From contig NZ_JACHCR010000024.1 in assembly GCF_014205845.1 (NCBI RefSeq), forward strand, positions 1-64,000: 64,000 nt of DNA, given 5' to 3'. Position 1 is the stretch's first letter. Each line of letters opens with the position of its first letter. Positions 62,083 through 64,000 of this stretch are shown one piece after another. Under the pieces are notes generated by a model. The model did no database searches. It worked only from the letters and a program-made list of their open reading frames with translations, and had not been told where the DNA came from. The DNA comes from Mucilaginibacter cryoferens (GTDB taxonomy: Bacteria; Bacteroidota; Bacteroidia; Sphingobacteriales; Sphingobacteriaceae). A program made the translations under genes and the position numbers.

Positions 62083-63999
62083 TTAATTCTCATGAATAAC
62101 AGCATCGTTAGCCATTTCAATTATTCCGGTATCTAAACGATCGAGCTCAGCAAGCATGTAGTCTAGCGCTACTATATCGCCAGGGTGGTCTTTTAACATG
62201 GCGGCAAGCCTTTTTAAGTTAGCAACCTGACTACAAATAAAGTGAGATTGTTTCCATGCTTTGTTTTTGATATTATTTATCTGGCTATTAATCTGCTCAT
62301 AAGCTGCCTTTAAGTGCTCTTCGGCATTTTTACGTTCGGTAATATCAATCATTGATCCTATTATTGTTGGCTCACCATCAATAATCACCCTGCTGCCATA
62401 ATACTCAACTGAGTTTAACGTACCATCGCGTTTGTGGCCAACAACTTCGTAATGTATGTTATCAACCTCTCCGTTCAAACGGCCCTTAACATGTTCTAAA
62501 GTAGTACCTTTAAAATCCTTACTTATTACAATTTCTACGGATGGGGCATTAACCAGTTCATCCTGGCTGTATCCAAAAATGTTGGCAAAACGTGGGTTTA
62601 CATAGATAAATTTATCTTTTTGAACAATGTAAACACCCACCATCGATTTTTCTGCAAGCATTCTGAATTTTAGCTCAGCAAATTTCAATTCGGTTTCCGT
62701 GGCTTTGCGGGTAGTAATATCGCGCGCAATAACCAGCACTCTGTCTTCAGAAAATTTCTTTACGTTAATTTCCACATCAAACACGGTTCCATCTTTTTTC
62801 ATAAACCTGAGTTCCTTAATGGTAGCATTGCCCAAATCATCCAGCCCTAATATTATCGGGGCCATCCTCAAATGTTCTGGCTCCAATAAATTCACAACCT
62901 TTAGCTGCAAAAGTTCTTCGTGTGTGTAACCCGTCATTTTACACATGCTGGCGTTTACTTCAGTAAAGTTATTATCCAGGTCCAATACATAAATAGCATC
63001 TGAGGCGTGCTCAATAAGCAACCTGTATCTTCGCTCATTTTCGCCCAGCTTTTCAATCATACTCACCAATTCGGCAGATCGCTCCTCTACCCTTTTCTCC
63101 AGTGAATTATTTATAGCGATCACTTCATTTTCGGCATTTAACCGTTTTTCATCTATGCGATTGAGCCAGACTGCCATAATGGTAACAATAGCAAGGCAAA
63201 TGACTAGCATTATAACTGTAAGCAGATACATGCTGATCTCCAGCGTAGTTAAATGATTGTATTGCGTTTTAAACCTAATGAAACCCAGTACAATAAATAT
63301 AAATTCTAATGGTAAAAATAATTTGCGGGCCATTTGATTACCTACCTTATTGCCGGTAAACAAATTGGTAAAACCGTACTGTGGATACAAAAGCGAAGCA
63401 GCTATTGAAATGACTAAGAAAAACAAAGCCGTATGTACCGGTATAGAGCTTACATAGCTAAAATTATAAAACAGGGACAACCCATACAAGTAACCAATTA
63501 TAGCAACCGTAGAAATAAGTGTAACAACATGAAGCATGTACTGCCCCACTAAATGAAAACTTTTTTGTTTGGCAGCTAACAGTAAAAATGCAATCCCAAA
63601 CAGCAGAATACAAATTGAAGTATTGATGGTTGAATAACCATTATAGGTATATTTTATACCTGTTATTGCATCATCGCTGTTAACAAACAGTTGGTCTATA
63701 ATGGTATGAAACTGTAGCAGGTATTGCAGCACTCCAAGCAAGCCTAATAAAGCAATAGCAATTGATAAAGCTATAAATGCAGACCGGGTATAATTGTTGG
63801 ATGGTACCTGGGTTAGCCATGTTGCCACACCTAAAAAAAACATGCAGAGTGCTATATTAAATTTAATAGCCACGTATTGCGGTACCAGGGTTTCCAGTGC
63901 ATCAATATTCAAAAGCCAGCCGCAAATGACCAATACACCCGCCAATATGGTGATAAGGCCTACTATAGTAATAAATTTATTTTTTTTGGGGTAATACAT
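62083..63999 (-). CDS. Membrane PAS-domain sensor without a histidine-kinase ATPase domain
   Basis: 638 residues. The first 280 hold about eight membrane helices, then a coiled coil (ENEVIAINNSLEKRVEERS) and two PAS domains (about 325-440, YRLLIEHASDAIYVLDLDNNF; and 450-565, FRMLAEKSMVGVYIVQKDK). The end has KAWKQSHFICSQVANLKRLAAML, which looks like the H-box of Bacteroidota PAS kinases, with His present, but the chain stops about 50 residues later and there is no HATPase domain. It may signal by protein contact or receive phosphate from a partner. The start codon is one base from the window edge, and nothing upstream is seen. Confidence 0.8.
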   Translation of the reverse strand: MYYPKKNKFITIVGLITILAGVLVICGWLLNIDALETLVPQYVAIKFNIALCMFFLGVATWLTQVPSNNYTRSAFIALSIAIALLGLLGVLQYLLQFHTIIDQLFVNSDDAITGIKYTYNGYSTINTSICILLFGIAFLLLAAKQKSFHLVGQYMLHVVTLISTVAIIGYLYGLSLFYNFSYVSSIPVHTALFFLVISIAASLLYPQYGFTNLFTGNKVGNQMARKLFLPLEFIFIVLGFIRFKTQYNHLTTLEISMYLLTVIMLVICLAIVTIMAVWLNRIDEKRLNAENEVIAINNSLEKRVEERSAELVSMIEKLGENERRYRLLIEHASDAIYVLDLDNNFTEVNASMCKMTGYTHEELLQLKVVNLLEPEHLRMAPIILGLDDLGNATIKELRFMKKDGTVFDVEINVKKFSEDRVLVIARDITTRKATETELKFAELKFRMLAEKSMVGVYIVQKDKFIYVNPRFANIFGYSQDELVNAPSVEIVISKDFKGTTLEHVKGRLNGEVDNIHYEVVGHKRDGTLNSVEYYGSRVIIDGEPTIIGSMIDITERKNAEEHLKAAYEQINSQINNIKNKAWKQSHFICSQVANLKRLAAMLKDHPGDIVALDYMLAELDRLDTGIIEMANDAVIHEN

Positions 64000-64000
64000 T

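Overview
The window looks like chromosomal DNA from a Bacteroidota bacterium of the Sphingobacteriaceae, most like Mucilaginibacter or Pedobacter. The reasons are the gene content (DUF2723, DUF2851 and DUF3857 proteins, a RemB-like outer-membrane protein, a CbpA/CbpM pair, a membrane-anchored MutS-like ATPase, a GlmM starting with TTG), the AT-rich leaders that mostly lack Shine-Dalgarno sequences, and promoter -7 elements of the TAnnTTTG type. The genus is an inference; no rRNA or tRNA gene is visible. Most of the window is ordinary core chromosome, with patches of decay and repeats.

Layout. 0-5 kb is an accessory, decaying edge. An IS21-like element end has cut off a glmS paralogue; it is followed by a glycosyltransferase, a FemAB/GNAT-like protein and a PhyH dioxygenase, and by two gene remnants, one frameshifted and one a ClC channel tail. 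4.9-7.9 kb is a copper operon (copA, copZ-like chaperone, HMA-AraC regulator). 8-14 kb holds a DUF417/RclC-like membrane protein behind a phased operator, a UMF1-type transporter with a LutA-like protein, a YbjJ-like transporter, and a protein with a DisA-like (DACNV-type) domain.

14.1-27.6 kb is a tightly packed seven-gene minus-strand operon: an HD + PycTM-type membrane protein, polyphosphate kinase 1, an SdiA-regulated-like secreted protein, a PAP2 phosphatase, a metallophosphatase fused to a kinase-like region and an outer-membrane barrel, a GAF protein with a cyclase-like segment, and a second kinase-like/barrel protein. It is the best candidate here for an undescribed system: phosphoryl and nucleotide chemistry arranged from cytoplasm to outer membrane.

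27.7-44.5 kb is envelope and housekeeping: a DUF3857 transglutaminase protein, DUF2723, a RemB-like protein, a 47-residue glycine-rich peptide not previously called, a stress cluster (AhpD-like, DUF1348, AraC) whose operator matches the one before the DUF417 gene, an Fpg/Nei glycosylase without zinc cysteines, fba and a lipase-like protein. 44.8-50 kb has accD, three small hydrophilic proteins (two are paralogues, one with a triplicated start site), a cysteine desulfurase and glmM. 50-64 kb has PAP2-ZIP, an M20 hydrolase, a KgtP-like transporter, DUF2851, PspC-like, HAD-CatA, GNAT, cupin, cbpA-cbpM, the MutS-like ATPase, a small secreted protein and a PAS sensor without an ATPase domain.

A second theme runs between the genes. 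At least seven intergenic spots hold long imperfect palindromes built from reiterated 7-12 base words. Two of these (11.4 and 46.5 kb) are clearly copies of one dispersed element. Several touch or enter the stop codon of a neighbouring gene.
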